Part shown: piece by piece, positions 40,010 through 49,191 of the stretch
How the letters are laid out: each line of letters begins with the position of its first letter
Numbering within the stretch: the first letter of the stretch is position 1
DNA from: Pseudoduganella umbonata
GTDB taxonomy: Bacteria > Pseudomonadota > Gammaproteobacteria > Burkholderiales > Burkholderiaceae_D
Length of the DNA stretch: 64,000 bases
Assembly (NCBI RefSeq): GCF_014192225.1
Contig: NZ_JACHXS010000003.1
Location: forward strand, 434,001 to 498,000
Direction of reading: 5' to 3'
The notes under the pieces: generated by a model
Database searches by the model: none
What the model saw: the letters and a program-made list of their open reading frames with translations, nothing else
What the model was told of the DNA's origin: nothing
Position numbers and translations under genes: made by a program

Positions 40010-42904
40010 ATGACCCGTACCAGCCTGACCACCCTAGAAGCGCGCGATGCCTTCATCGCCCGCCACATCGGCCCGGACGCCGCCGAACAGCAGCAGATGC
40101 TCGACACGCTCGGCTATGCCACGCGCGCCGCGCTGATCGACGCGATCGTTCCGGAAAACATCCGCAACCGCGCCGCCCTGCCCCTGGGCCAGTTCGCCGA
40201 GCCGCTGCCGGAACAGGCCGCGCTGGCCAAGCTGAAGGCCATCGCCGGCCAGAACAAGGTCGTGAAGTCGCTGATCGGCCAGGGTTACTACGGCACCTTC
40301 ACGCCGGGCGTGGTGCTGCGTAACATCTTTGAAAACCCGGCCTGGTACACGGCTTACACGCCGTACCAGCCGGAAATCTCGCAGGGCCGCCTGGAAGCGA
40401 TCCTGAACTTCCAGCAGGCGATTACCGACCTGACCGGCATGGGCATCGCCAACGCGTCGATGCTCGACGAAGGCACGTCCGCCGCCGAGGCGATGACGCT
40501 GCTGCTGCGCGTCGGCAAGTCGAAATCGAAGCTGTTCTACGTGGCCAACGACGTGCTGCCGCAGACGCTGGAAGTGATCCGCACCCGCGCCGAGCCGCTG
40601 GGCATCGAGGTGCGCACGTTCGACCCGGCCGAACTGGCCGGCGTGACCGATGCCTTCGGCGTGCTGCTGCAGTACCCGGGCGTGGACGGTGCCGTGCGCG
40701 ACTACCGCGCCGACGTCGAGAAAGTCAAGGCCACCGGCGCGATGATCGTCGTGGCGGCGGACCTGCTGGCCCTGACCCTGCTCACGCCGCCGGGCGAATG
40801 GGGCGCGGACGTCGTGGTCGGCAACAGCCAGCGCTTCGGCGTACCGCTGGGCTTCGGCGGCCCGCACGCCGGCTACATGGCCACGCGCGACGAATACAAG
40901 CGCTCGATGCCGGGCCGCCTGGTCGGCGTCACCGTCGACCAGCAGGGCAACATGGCCTACCGCCTGGCCCTGCAAACGCGCGAACAGCACATCCGCCGCG
41001 AAAAGGCCACGTCGAACATCTGCACTGCGCAGGTGCTGCTGGCCGTGATCGCGTCGATGTACGCCGTCTACCACGGCCCGAAAGGCCTGGCCGCCATCGC
41101 CAGCCGCGTGCACCGCTACACCGGCATCCTGGCCGGCAACCTGCGTACGCTGGGCTACAAGGTGGCGAACGAGACTTACTTCGACACGCTGACGGTCGCC
41201 ACCGACCGCGCCGAGGCACTGCACGCCGCCGCCGTCGCCAACGGCATCAACCTGCGCCGCATCGACGCGAACCACGTCGGCGTGTCGCTGGATGAAACGG
41301 CCGACCGCGACACGCTGGCCGCGCTGTGGTCCGTGTTCTCGGCGGGCGTGGCCGATGCGCCGGCCGCGCCGGACTTCGCCGCCATCGAGGAACCGCTTGA
41401 CGATGCGTTCCCGGCCGGGCTGGCACGTGCTTCCGAATACCTGACGCACCCGGTCTTCAACCGCTACCACAGCGAGACCGAGATGCTGCGCTACCTGCGC
41501 TCGCTGGCCGACAAGGACCTGGCGCTGGACCGCACGATGATCCCGCTGGGTTCGTGCACGATGAAGCTGAACGCCACCAGCGAAATGATCCCGGTCACCT
41601 GGCCCGAGTTCTCGAACATCCACCCGTTCGCGCCGGAAGACCAGACCGTGGGCTACCGTGAAATGATCGGCCAGCTGGAAGAGATGCTGTGCGCCGTGAC
41701 CGGCTACGCGGCCGTGTCGCTGCAGCCGAACGCCGGCTCGCAGGGCGAATACGCCGGCCTGCTGGTGATCCAGAAGTACCACCAGTCGCGCGGCGAAGGC
41801 CATCGCAACATTTGCCTGATCCCGTCGTCGGCCCACGGCACCAACCCGGCATCGGCCAGCATGGTCAACATGCAGGTCGTCGTCACCGCCTGCGACGAGA
41901 ACGGCAACGTCGACCTGGCCGACCTGAAGGCCAAGGCTGAGCAGCACAGCAAGAACCTGGCCTGCGTGATGGTGACGTACCCGTCCACGCACGGCGTGTT
42001 CGAGGAAGGCATCAAGGAGCTGTGCGAGATCGTCCATTCGCACGGCGGCCAGGTCTACATCGACGGCGCCAACATGAATGCGCTGGTCGGTGTGGCCGCG
42101 CCGGGCGCGTTCGGCGGCGACGTGTCGCACCTGAACCTGCACAAGACCTTCTGCATTCCGCACGGCGGCGGCGGACCGGGCGTGGGCCCGATCGGCGTCG
42201 GCGCGCACCTCGCCGAGTTCCTGCCGAACCAGCGTTCCACCGGCTACCAGCGCAACGAGAACGGCATCGGTGCCGTGTCGGCGGCGGCCTACGGTTCCGC
42301 GTCGATCCTGCCGATTTCGTGGATGTACATCGCGATGATGGGCGCCGAAGGCCTGACCGCGGCGACGGAAACGGCGATCCTGAACGCCAACTACATCGCC
42401 CGCCGCCTGGCGCCGCACTACCCGGTGCTGTACTCGGGCCACGACGGCCTGGTGGCGCACGAGTGCATCCTCGACCTGCGCCCGCTGACCGATGCCACCG
42501 GCATCAGCAACGAGGACGTGGCCAAGCGCCTGATGGACTACGGATTCCACGCGCCGACGATGAGCTTCCCGGTGCCGGGCACGCTGATGATCGAGCCGAC
42601 CGAATCGGAAGCCAAGGCCGAGCTGGACCGCTTCATCGATGCGATGATCGCCATCCGCGGCGAGATCGCCAAGGTGGAAAGCGGCGAATTCGACAAGGCG
42701 AACAACCCGCTGAAATTCGCGCCGCACACCGCCGCGGTGCTCACCGCCGACGAGTGGGACCGCCAGTACAGCCGCTCGCAGGCCGCCTACCCGCTGCCGT
42801 CGCTGCGCAAGCAGAAGTACTGGCCGCCGGTCGGCCGCGCCGACAACGTGTACGGCGACCGCAACCTGATGTGCGGCTGCGCGCCGATCAGCGCCTACGA
42901 GTAA
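40010..42904 (+). CDS. gcvP: Glycine dehydrogenase (decarboxylating), P protein
   Basis: PLP enzyme that decarboxylates glycine and loads the aminomethyl group on the H protein. 964 aa, the fused (homodimeric) form with both halves of the fold: N-terminal [20 protein letters not shown] and [18 protein letters not shown]-terminal [17 protein letters not shown]. The PLP lysine is Lys712 in [19 protein letters not shown] strong terminator follows. Together with T and H proteins it supplies one-carbon units from glycine. Confidence 0.97.
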   Translation: MTRTSLTTLEARDAFIARHIGPDAAEQQQMLDTLGYATRAALIDAIVPENIRNRAALPLGQFAEPLPEQAALAKLKAIAGQNKVVKSLIGQGYYGTFTPGVVLRNIFENPAWYTAYTPYQPEISQGRLEAILNFQQAITDLTGMGIANASMLDEGTSAAEAMTLLLRVGKSKSKLFYVANDVLPQTLEVIRTRAEPLGIEVRTFDPAELAGVTDAFGVLLQYPGVDGAVRDYRADVEKVKATGAMIVVAADLLALTLLTPPGEWGADVVVGNSQRFGVPLGFGGPHAGYMATRDEYKRSMPGRLVGVTVDQQGNMAYRLALQTREQHIRREKATSNICTAQVLLAVIASMYAVYHGPKGLAAIASRVHRYTGILAGNLRTLGYKVANETYFDTLTVATDRAEALHAAAVANGINLRRIDANHVGVSLDETADRDTLAALWSVFSAGVADAPAAPDFAAIEEPLDDAFPAGLARASEYLTHPVFNRYHSETEMLRYLRSLADKDLALDRTMIPLGSCTMKLNATSEMIPVTWPEFSNIHPFAPEDQTVGYREMIGQLEEMLCAVTGYAAVSLQPNAGSQGEYAGLLVIQKYHQSRGEGHRNICLIPSSAHGTNPASASMVNMQVVVTACDENGNVDLADLKAKAEQHSKNLACVMVTYPSTHGVFEEGIKELCEIVHSHGGQVYIDGANMNALVGVAAPGAFGGDVSHLNLHKTFCIPHGGGGPGVGPIGVGAHLAEFLPNQRSTGYQRNENGIGAVSAAAYGSASILPISWMYIAMMGAEGLTAATETAILNANYIARRLAPHYPVLYSGHDGLVAHECILDLRPLTDATGISNEDVAKRLMDYGFHAPTMSFPVPGTLMIEPTESEAKAELDRFIDAMIAIRGEIAKVESGEFDKANNPLKFAPHTAAVLTADEWDRQYSRSQAAYPLPSLRKQKYWPPVGRADNVYGDRNLMCGCAPISAYE

Positions 42905-42926
42905 GCGTTCGCGCCTGCTTCAGGTG

Positions 42927-42962
42927 AAAACGCCGTCCGCCGCAAGGTGGGCGGCGTTTTTT
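42927..42962 (+). terminator. Rho-independent terminator of the gcv operon
   Basis: Fifteen-pair stem (42927-42941 with 42946-42960, two G-T pairs) capped by a GCAA tetraloop and followed by T residues. Its 3' edge overlaps the stop codon of the convergent gene at 42961. Confidence 0.9.
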
Positions 42963-44004
42963 ATTGGGCCCACCAGCCGGTGGCCACGATCTCGCTGCCG
43001 TACAGTTGCCCGTCCATCGTGAAACGCTGCACTTCCAGGTTGCCGTCCTCGATCGCGGCGGCGTGGATGAACTGCCCGGCCACGGCCAGCACGGCGCGCC
43101 GCCGGGTCAGCCGGAATGGCGGACTCCAGGCGCCGCGCCGCGGCCGCGCGAGCATCCACAGGGCGCCGTCGCCATCGGCATAGGCCAGGTAGTCGGCGCC
43201 GTCGTGGGCATGGCCCCAGAGCAGCCGTGCGCCGGCCACGTGGGCCACCGGCTGGGGCGGCGTGTTTCCGCCCCGGTACACGACGATGCGCTCGCCCGCC
43301 GCGTACAGGTCCGGCACGTTCGGCAGCGCGCCGGAGGCGAGCAGCACGCTGTCCACCTGCGGCGGCAGGTTCGGGTAATCCAGCGTCACGTTCCAGCCGA
43401 ACGGATCGCACAATGGCGTAAACCGCAGCGTGCTGCCCTTGCCGTGAGGTTGCAGCACCCAGATCCCCGGCTGCCGGTAGTTGCCGATCGCGCAGGCCCG
43501 CGCGGGTGGCAGGTCGAGCATGCGCAGCGTGGTGGCCGGGGCAGCCGCATTGCAATACCAGGTGGCCGGCCCCGCGTGGATCAGCAGCAACGGCGGCGCG
43601 CCCGCCTGCAGCGGGCCGAATGCCAGATGGGTGATCCGGGTCCCTCTCGGCAGGCCCGGGGCAACCGGCAGGTGCCGCATCGTCTCCAGCCAGCCGGCTT
43701 CGTCCTGCCGCGCGGGCAGCCCCGTGGCGATGCGCAGTGTGCACTTGCCGCCGCCATCGCGGACCGCCAGCGCGATGCCGAGCGTGCCGTCGGGCGCCTG
43801 CCGCACGTCTGCGCACCTTACTGTCGCGGGCTCGGCAAATGCGGCCGTGAGATCGGTGTCGGACCATGCGCCTGCCCCCGTTTGCTGCAACAGCCGCAGG
43901 CGGCCGGCGCCGTCCACGCCGAAAATCACCGGCAGGTCGCCGTCGCGCACGATGAACAAGGGGCGGCGCTCGGCTGCGCCCGAATGCAGGATCAGGTTGA
44001 CCAT
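42961..44004 (-). CDS. Hypothetical protein, beta-propeller-like
   Basis: Not recognised. 347 aa, no signal peptide or membrane helix. Strand-rich and made of repeated segments with a small hydrophobic core and a following Asp/Gly turn, e.g. PLFIVRDGDLPVIFGVDGAG, DYLAYADGDGALWMLARPRR and EDGNLEVQRFTMDGQLYGSE, suggesting a beta-propeller or lectin-like fold. ATG 44004 (MVNLILHSGAAERR) is chosen: the frame is open 120 bp further, but that part overlaps the upstream gene. Five bases separate it from 44010-44750, so the two are co-expressed. It converges on gcvP. Confidence 0.7.
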   Translation of the reverse strand: MVNLILHSGAAERRPLFIVRDGDLPVIFGVDGAGRLRLLQQTGAGAWSDTDLTAAFAEPATVRCADVRQAPDGTLGIALAVRDGGGKCTLRIATGLPARQDEAGWLETMRHLPVAPGLPRGTRITHLAFGPLQAGAPPLLLIHAGPATWYCNAAAPATTLRMLDLPPARACAIGNYRQPGIWVLQPHGKGSTLRFTPLCDPFGWNVTLDYPNLPPQVDSVLLASGALPNVPDLYAAGERIVVYRGGNTPPQPVAHVAGARLLWGHAHDGADYLAYADGDGALWMLARPRRGAWSPPFRLTRRRAVLAVAGQFIHAAAIEDGNLEVQRFTMDGQLYGSEIVATGWWAQ

Positions 44005-44009
44005 AACGT

Positions 44010-44750
44010 TCAGCCGAAGGCGTAGTGCGCGGCATGCCGTGCCAGCGGCGGCTCGATCGCCGCAGCCAGGCGGCTCACCAGCTGGTCGCGCACCGCGCCC
44101 AGGCTGGCCCCGCCACGTTCCCACTCGCGCGTCAGCCGCCGCACGTCCAGCAACCGGGCCAGCGTGTCGGCACTGATATAAGGTCCGGTGCGGCCCGTAT
44201 CCGTCCGCGGCGCCATCTGGTTCACGCGAGTGACGACGTTGGCGCGGCCCGCCGCTGTAACCACCAGTTGCAATCGCAGCGACCAGCGCAGCGTGAGCCT
44301 GGCCCAGCCCGAGCCCAGGTCGCAGTCGCCATCCTGGACGGCGTCGCGCTCGTACCAGGACTGCAGCGCATGCAGGTCGACGGTCAGGCGCGGCACGCCG
44401 GCCATGTCCGGCTGCTCGGACACGATCACGTCATAGCGGTGTTCCAGTTCCGACAGGTGCCGGTGCGCCACCGGCCCATCCGTATGCCATGCCAGCGATG
44501 CATGGTCGCGCCACGTCCAGCCACGGCTCGTGCGAACGAAGCGGGGCTCGTCCGCCGGCTGGCAGGACATGCCGGCCGGCGTGCCGGAGCGTTCCCGTTC
44601 GCTGGCCAGCGTATCCACGACGGCTTCGCGCGGCAGTACCAGGCCGACGGGCCACGCTTCGAGGCGTCGTTCGAGCGCATCGATCAACAGCGGTTTTAGA
44701 TACCGCTGGGGAAATTCTGTAAGCTCGACGTAAGAGTTAGATTTTGACAT
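44010..44750 (-). CDS. Hypothetical protein, partner of the propeller-like gene
   Basis: Not recognised. 246 aa, soluble, beginning MSKSNSYVELTEFPQRYLKP. It mixes predicted strands (SGWARLTLRWSLRLQLVVTA) with a helical C terminus (LARLLDVRRLTREWERGGAS). No catalytic motif is evident. ATG 44750 is in an AT-rich stretch that also serves the divergent STAND-regulator gene; the 146-bp shared upstream region suggests joint regulation. Confidence 0.7.
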   Translation of the reverse strand: MSKSNSYVELTEFPQRYLKPLLIDALERRLEAWPVGLVLPREAVVDTLASERERSGTPAGMSCQPADEPRFVRTSRGWTWRDHASLAWHTDGPVAHRHLSELEHRYDVIVSEQPDMAGVPRLTVDLHALQSWYERDAVQDGDCDLGSGWARLTLRWSLRLQLVVTAAGRANVVTRVNQMAPRTDTGRTGPYISADTLARLLDVRRLTREWERGGASLGAVRDQLVSRLAAAIEPPLARHAAHYAFG

Positions 44751-44896
44751 CTATTTGATTTGGAGAAATGTTAAGATTGATGTGGATCAGTTAGCCAGAC
44801 TGTAGTGACAGAGCCTCGCGGGCGCCTTCCGGAAACCTTCCGGCCAAGTCAAGTGACTGATTCATAAAGAAAAATAATTTCAGGGGTGACAATCGG

Positions 44897-47800
44897 ATGC
44901 AGCACTGCGGGTTTCGCTTCGGCGACTGGCAAGTAGAGGTGGCAGGCAATTCGCTGCGTATGGGCGACACGCGCGTGTCGCTCGAGCCACGCGCGATGGA
45001 CGTGCTGCGCTACCTTTGCCGCCATCCGCACGCGGTGATCCCGCCCGAGGAACTGCTGGAAAAATGCTGGGGCACGCCAGAACTGGGCGACAACCCGGTG
45101 CACAAGGCGATCGCCCAGTTGCGCAAGGCACTGGGCGATTCCAGCACCGATCCGCGCTATATCGAAACAGTACGCAAGCGCGGCTACCGGGCCATCGCCG
45201 AGGTGGTGGAGGAAGATGAGGCCGCTGGCGGCTGGGACCAGGGCTCGCCGTTCCGGGGCCTGGCGGCATTCGAGGAAAGCCATGCGGCGATTTTCTTCGG
45301 CCGGGTGCAGGCCGCCACGCGGCTGCGCCAGACGGTGCTCGACCAGGTCAGCGGCGGCTGCGCAATGGCGCTGGTGCTGGGGGCATCCGGTTCCGGCAAG
45401 ACATCACTGGTGCGCGCCGGCCTGCTGCCGCAACTAATGGTTACAAACGGCGGCCTCATCGCCCTCGACTGCACGCTGCACATGGACTGCGCGGACCTGG
45501 GCGGCAGCGGCCTGCTCGGCGCACTGGCCGCCGTGCTGCTCGACGCCGAATCCGACGGCGCCCTGCTGTTCGACGGCCTCGATGCCGCATCGCTCGGCCA
45601 GCGGCTGCGCGACGAGCCGGCCGCCGTCGCCGCGCACCTGGCCCCGAACGGGCCGGCGCGGCTGGCAGTATTCGTCGACCGGCTGGAAGCCGTGTTCCGC
45701 GCGGCGGACAGCGCCGCCGACCGCGCGGCGTTCTTCCACGTGCTGGAGCGGCTGGCACGCGCCAATGTGCTGGTCGTACTGGCCTGCCGCAACGATTTCT
45801 ATCCCGACCTGATGGCCGTGCCGGAAATGATGGCGCTGAAGACCCGTGGCGGCCATTTCGACGTGGAGCCGCCCGACGGCGCGGCCATCGCGCAGATGGT
45901 CCGCGAACCGGCGCGCGCGGCTCGATTGACGTTCGAACGGGATGCCGACAGCGGCGCCAGCCTGGACGACGTGCTGTGCGACGCCGCCCGCGCCAGCCCG
46001 GACGCACTGCCGCTGCTGCAATACTGCCTCGACGAACTGTACCGCCAGCGCGGCGACGACGGCCTGCTGCGTTTCGACGTCTTCCGCCAGCTGGGCGGCA
46101 TCGAAGGCGCGCTGGGCGTGCGCGCCGAGCAGGTCGTGGCGGCGCTGCCGGCCGATCAGCAGGCCGCGCTGCCGCGCATATTGTCGCTGCTGGTGTGCAT
46201 CGGCGAGGAGCAGCATGCCATCACGGCGCGGCGTGCCCCCTGGTCGGCATTGCGCGATGACGCCGAGCGCGATCTGGTACGGGCGCTGGTGGATGCGCGC
46301 CTGTTCGTCAGTGAACTGGCGGGCGACGTTCCCGGGTTCGGCGTGGCCCACGAAGCGCTGCTGCGCCGCTGGCCCCGCATCGCCAACTGGATCGAGGTAC
46401 ACCGGCAAACGCTGCAGATCCGCACGCGGATCACTGCGCAGGCAGCGCGCTGGGCCGCGGACGGACGGCCGCGCGACCTGCTGCTGCCGCCCGGCATCCA
46501 GGCCAACCAGGCGCGGGCCGTGCAGGCGTCGGCCGACATTTCGCTGTCGGCGCAGGAATCCGAATTCGTGGCCGCATCGCTGCGAAGGGTGAAATTGGGC
46601 GAGCGCGTCCGCGTGGCGATCGTGGCGGTGATCGCCCTGCTCGCACTGCTGGCGGGAGTGCTCGGCCTGACAGCGCGCGCCGCGCAACAGGATGCGGAGC
46701 GGCGGCGGGCCGATGCCGAAGGACTGCTGGGCTTCATGCTTGGGGATTTTGCCGACAAGTTGCGGCCCCTTGGGCGGCTGGAGTTGCTGGACGATGTCAG
46801 CAAGCGGGCGCTGGCCTACCTTGCCGGGGGCAAGGATGATGGCGATCCGCGGACGGCGGTGCAGCGTGCCAAGGCGCTCCAGGTTATTGCCGAGGTCGAT
46901 ATTGCGCGTGCCAAGCCCGATTCGGCTCAGACCGCACTGCTGGCGGCGCGCGGCATTCTCGCGAAACAGCTGGAACGGGTGCCCGACGACCGGGCGGCGC
47001 TGAAGGCGCAGGGAGCCGTGGCGTTCTGGCTGAGCCAGGTTCATCGCAACCGCGACGACTGGCCCGGCGCCCTTAATCATCTGGTGCAATACCGCGACCT
47101 GAGCCGCAAGCTTGTGGCGCTGGCACCAGACGACGCTGATAGCATGCTGGAGCTGTCATATGCGCTCAATGGAATTGGCACTATCCGGATTGGCATGCGG
47201 GACTTCATTGCAGCCAGCGCGGCTTTCGAAGAATCCATCCGCCTGAAACGGGCCGTCATCAAGCGAAAGCAGAACGATGCAGCTTTAATGATGAGTCTCG
47301 CCAATAGCTATTCTTGGTTAGCAAAAGCGAATGCCGCGCGCGGCGCGCTAGCATCAGCAAAAGCCTTGTATGAGACAGAGCGGCAGTTGATTCATCCAGT
47401 TCTCGAAGGCAATCGAAGCAATGCCGAATGGGGCATTCGCCTCGCGTCTGCAGTGGCCCATATTGCCGAGATGGAGCAGGCGCTTGGCGATCCTACGAGC
47501 CAAGAACGGTGGTGGGAAGCACTCAGAATCATGGCCGTATTTATCAAAACTGATCCTAGCAATCTCGCTTGGCAGCGCGAATTGCATGTCATCGGAACCA
47601 AATCAGCTTACTTGGCTTCGTATGCTGCTCCGGCCAAGGCGCTTGCGGAACTTGAATCCCTGCGGGACGGGATTGCCCGCCTCAACGCGGCTGATCCGTC
47701 ACTTGCCGAACTGAGTCGCCTGAGCGTGCAACTGGACATTTACATCGCCAGCACCTTGGTGCGTATGAAGGAGATCTCCCGCGCTGCGGTAGCGCTCAAT

Positions 47801-48139
47801 CCAGCCCTCAGCAAGCTGCGTTCCGTAGCCGCAACCGGCGGCAAAGATATGTCGTTGCGTCTGCAGCTTGCAGACGCGTTGCTGATTCATGCCCTTATCT
47901 TGAAGGGTCAACAGCAGGACGATAAAGCAGCCTCTGCCTGTCAGGAAGCTGCATCGATGCTTGTGCCAATGCGGCAGCGAGAAGTCGAATACTACATCCT
48001 TGCAACGCTCGTGCAAGCACATGACTGCATGGGAGAAGGCGCAGCGGTCCGTGTCGAACGGCAGAGGCTATTAGATATGAAGTTCCGCGATCCGGCTTAC
48101 CTCCACCATATTTCACTTCACCCACCACAACAGGAGTAA
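44897..48139 (+). CDS. Winged-helix / STAND NTPase / TPR transmembrane regulator
   Basis: 1080-aa signalling protein. Residues 5-100 are an OmpR/CadC-type winged helix (ending YIETVRKRGYRA). SPFRGLAAFEESHAAIFFGR (117-136) is the entry motif of STAND-type NTPases, followed by Walker A GASGSGKTS (162-170) and a Walker-B-like strand LAVFVDRLEAVF (about 252-263). A single transmembrane helix lies near 572-594, and the rest is TPR-like helical repeat to the end. Such a layout suggests a membrane-tethered transcription factor whose NTPase switch is set by a ligand or protein bound by the repeats. An AGGGG box precedes ATG 44897. Two tiny genes follow at once; the 3' third is much less GC-rich than the 5' part. 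Confidence 0.85.
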   Translation: MQHCGFRFGDWQVEVAGNSLRMGDTRVSLEPRAMDVLRYLCRHPHAVIPPEELLEKCWGTPELGDNPVHKAIAQLRKALGDSSTDPRYIETVRKRGYRAIAEVVEEDEAAGGWDQGSPFRGLAAFEESHAAIFFGRVQAATRLRQTVLDQVSGGCAMALVLGASGSGKTSLVRAGLLPQLMVTNGGLIALDCTLHMDCADLGGSGLLGALAAVLLDAESDGALLFDGLDAASLGQRLRDEPAAVAAHLAPNGPARLAVFVDRLEAVFRAADSAADRAAFFHVLERLARANVLVVLACRNDFYPDLMAVPEMMALKTRGGHFDVEPPDGAAIAQMVREPARAARLTFERDADSGASLDDVLCDAARASPDALPLLQYCLDELYRQRGDDGLLRFDVFRQLGGIEGALGVRAEQVVAALPADQQAALPRILSLLVCIGEEQHAITARRAPWSALRDDAERDLVRALVDARLFVSELAGDVPGFGVAHEALLRRWPRIANWIEVHRQTLQIRTRITAQAARWAADGRPRDLLLPPGIQANQARAVQASADISLSAQESEFVAASLRRVKLGERVRVAIVAVIALLALLAGVLGLTARAAQQDAERRRADAEGLLGFMLGDFADKLRPLGRLELLDDVSKRALAYLAGGKDDGDPRTAVQRAKALQVIAEVDIARAKPDSAQTALLAARGILAKQLERVPDDRAALKAQGAVAFWLSQVHRNRDDWPGALNHLVQYRDLSRKLVALAPDDADSMLELSYALNGIGTIRIGMRDFIAASAAFEESIRLKRAVIKRKQNDAALMMSLANSYSWLAKANAARGALASAKALYETERQLIHPVLEGNRSNAEWGIRLASAVAHIAEMEQALGDPTSQERWWEALRIMAVFIKTDPSNLAWQRELHVIGTKSAYLASYAAPAKALAELESLRDGIARLNAADPSLAELSRLSVQLDIYIASTLVRMKEISRAAVALNPALSKLRSVAATGGKDMSLRLQLADALLIHALILKGQQQDDKAASACQEAASMLVPMRQREVEYYILATLVQAHDCMGEGAAVRVERQRLLDMKFRDPAYLHHISLHPPQQE

Positions 48140-48144
48140 CTGCA

Positions 48145-48300
48145 ATGACTGACAACAACAAAACAGCACCAGAAAAAACGGAATCCGGCAGCGAGACCGA
48201 TCCACTCGCGCAGCAGGCCGAGGTGACGCCGACCGCACCAATAGCACCGTCCGCAATGGCGGAACCCGAAGAACCTAATCGTCCCACGGTCAAGGGCTGA
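48145..48300 (+). CDS. Small acidic protein with EPEEPN-x-x-TVKG C terminus (no signal peptide)
   Basis: 51-aa product beginning MTDNNKTAPEKTESG, rich in Glu, Pro, Thr and Ala, with no hydrophobic segment. It ends MAEPEEPNRPTVKG. ATG 48145 lies five bases after the STAND gene stop, with an AGGAG box that overlaps that stop, so translation is coupled. The next gene ends in nearly the same 12 residues, and the nucleotides match closely there. A stem (48309-48316 with 48331-48338) follows the stop. No known family recognised; possible roles are a regulator ligand, a processed peptide or a degradation-tagged partner. Confidence 0.75.
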   Translation: MTDNNKTAPEKTESGSETDPLAQQAEVTPTAPIAPSAMAEPEEPNRPTVKG

Positions 48301-48308
48301 TTGCGTGA

Positions 48309-48338
48309 AGGCCACTCTTGAATGTGCACCAGTGGCCT
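48309..48338 (+). other. Stem-loop between the two small-protein genes
   Basis: AGGCCACT (48309-48316) pairs with AGTGGCCT (48331-48338), 14-nt loop, no T-tract. It begins eight bases after the first small gene. Confidence 0.6.
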
Positions 48339-48421
48339 CTGACTATCAGATGATCCAGGCAAATTTCACACCGTAATACCACCGCAGCAGTAAATTTCAT
48401 CACTAACCCACAAAAATACCT

Positions 48422-48649
48422 ATGGCAAAACCAATCGTTTCCCTGATTCTGGGCATTGCAGCAGCAGGAGCCTTTTCCACCGCCGCTGCTGCGGATATTG
48501 CTGCTGGCACAGGTTCACAAGCTCCGGCCGAAGCAAAGCAGGCAGCCCCTGCCCCCAACGGATCGGCCCAACCGGGTGAAGAGCCGGTATTCGAACCAAG
48601 CACAATGACCGAGCCGGAAGAACCTAACGGGACAACGGTCAAGGGCTAA
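48422..48649 (+). CDS. Small exported protein with EPEEPN-x-x-TVKG C terminus
   Basis: 75-aa product with a clear signal peptide: MAKPIVSLILGIAAAGAFST, then AAAAD with cleavage expected near residue 23-24. The mature part is Ala/Pro/Glu-rich and ends MTEPEEPNGTTVKG, matching the end of the preceding 51-aa protein. No good Shine-Dalgarno box is seen before ATG 48422, and an in-frame stop just upstream rules out a longer form. A stem-loop (48659-48684) follows. The pair gives one cytoplasmic and one exported protein with a common tail. Confidence 0.75.
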   Translation: MAKPIVSLILGIAAAGAFSTAAAADIAAGTGSQAPAEAKQAAPAPNGSAQPGEEPVFEPSTMTEPEEPNGTTVKG

Positions 48650-48658
48650 TAGTTTCAA

Positions 48659-48684
48659 GCAAGCCTGGCCTCAACCCGGCTTGC
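48659..48684 (+). other. Stem-loop after the exported small-protein gene
   Basis: GCAAGCC (48659-48665) pairs with GGCTTGC (48678-48684), with a further GG/CC pair inside. No T-tract follows. Confidence 0.6.
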
Positions 48685-48786
48685 AACTGTCTATCAAGCT
48701 CATCGCTAAACGATTGAGCGGCCGCGCCATCGCGCGTACCATCGCCATGCACGCCCCGTGCAGCCACCACCACAACGGAGGAGACG

Positions 48787-49191
48787 ATGAGACGCCATGC
48801 CGCGGCCATAACGGCCGCTGTTTCACTAGTACTGCTCGCCCTGCCCTGCGCCAGTTCCCTGGCCCAGCCCACCGGCATCAAGCGCACCGTCATCACCCGC
48901 GGCGACATCTCGGTGCCCAACCGCGAAGCGGTCGTCGCCCACGTCGAACTGGCACCCGGCGCCACGGCGGGCCGCCACACGCATCCGGGCGATGAAATCA
49001 CCTACTTCCTCGATGGCGAAGGCGAGCTGCTGATCGATGGCGCCCCGCCCCGGCGTGTCAAAGCGGGCGAGGCGATCATCATTCCCGCCGGCGTCGTGCA
49101 TGACGCGCGCAATCCGGGCAGCACGACGACGAAGCTGGTCGGCGTCTACGTCGTCGAGAAGGGCCAGCCGCTGGCCACTCCCGTCAAGTAA
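48787..49191 (+). CDS. Exported cupin-domain protein
   Basis: 134-aa protein with a signal peptide (to about residue 26, ASSLAQ) and one cupin barrel. Motif 1 is GATAGRHTHPGDEITYFLDGEG with two His and a Glu, motif 2 is PAGVVHDARNPG with the third His, so a metal site is likely. Function of such small periplasmic cupins is generally unknown. GGAGGAG precedes ATG 48787. Its last 8 bp overlap the convergent permease gene. Confidence 0.85.
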   Translation: MRRHAAAITAAVSLVLLALPCASSLAQPTGIKRTVITRGDISVPNREAVVAHVELAPGATAGRHTHPGDEITYFLDGEGELLIDGAPPRRVKAGEAIIIPAGVVHDARNPGSTTTKLVGVYVVEKGQPLATPVK

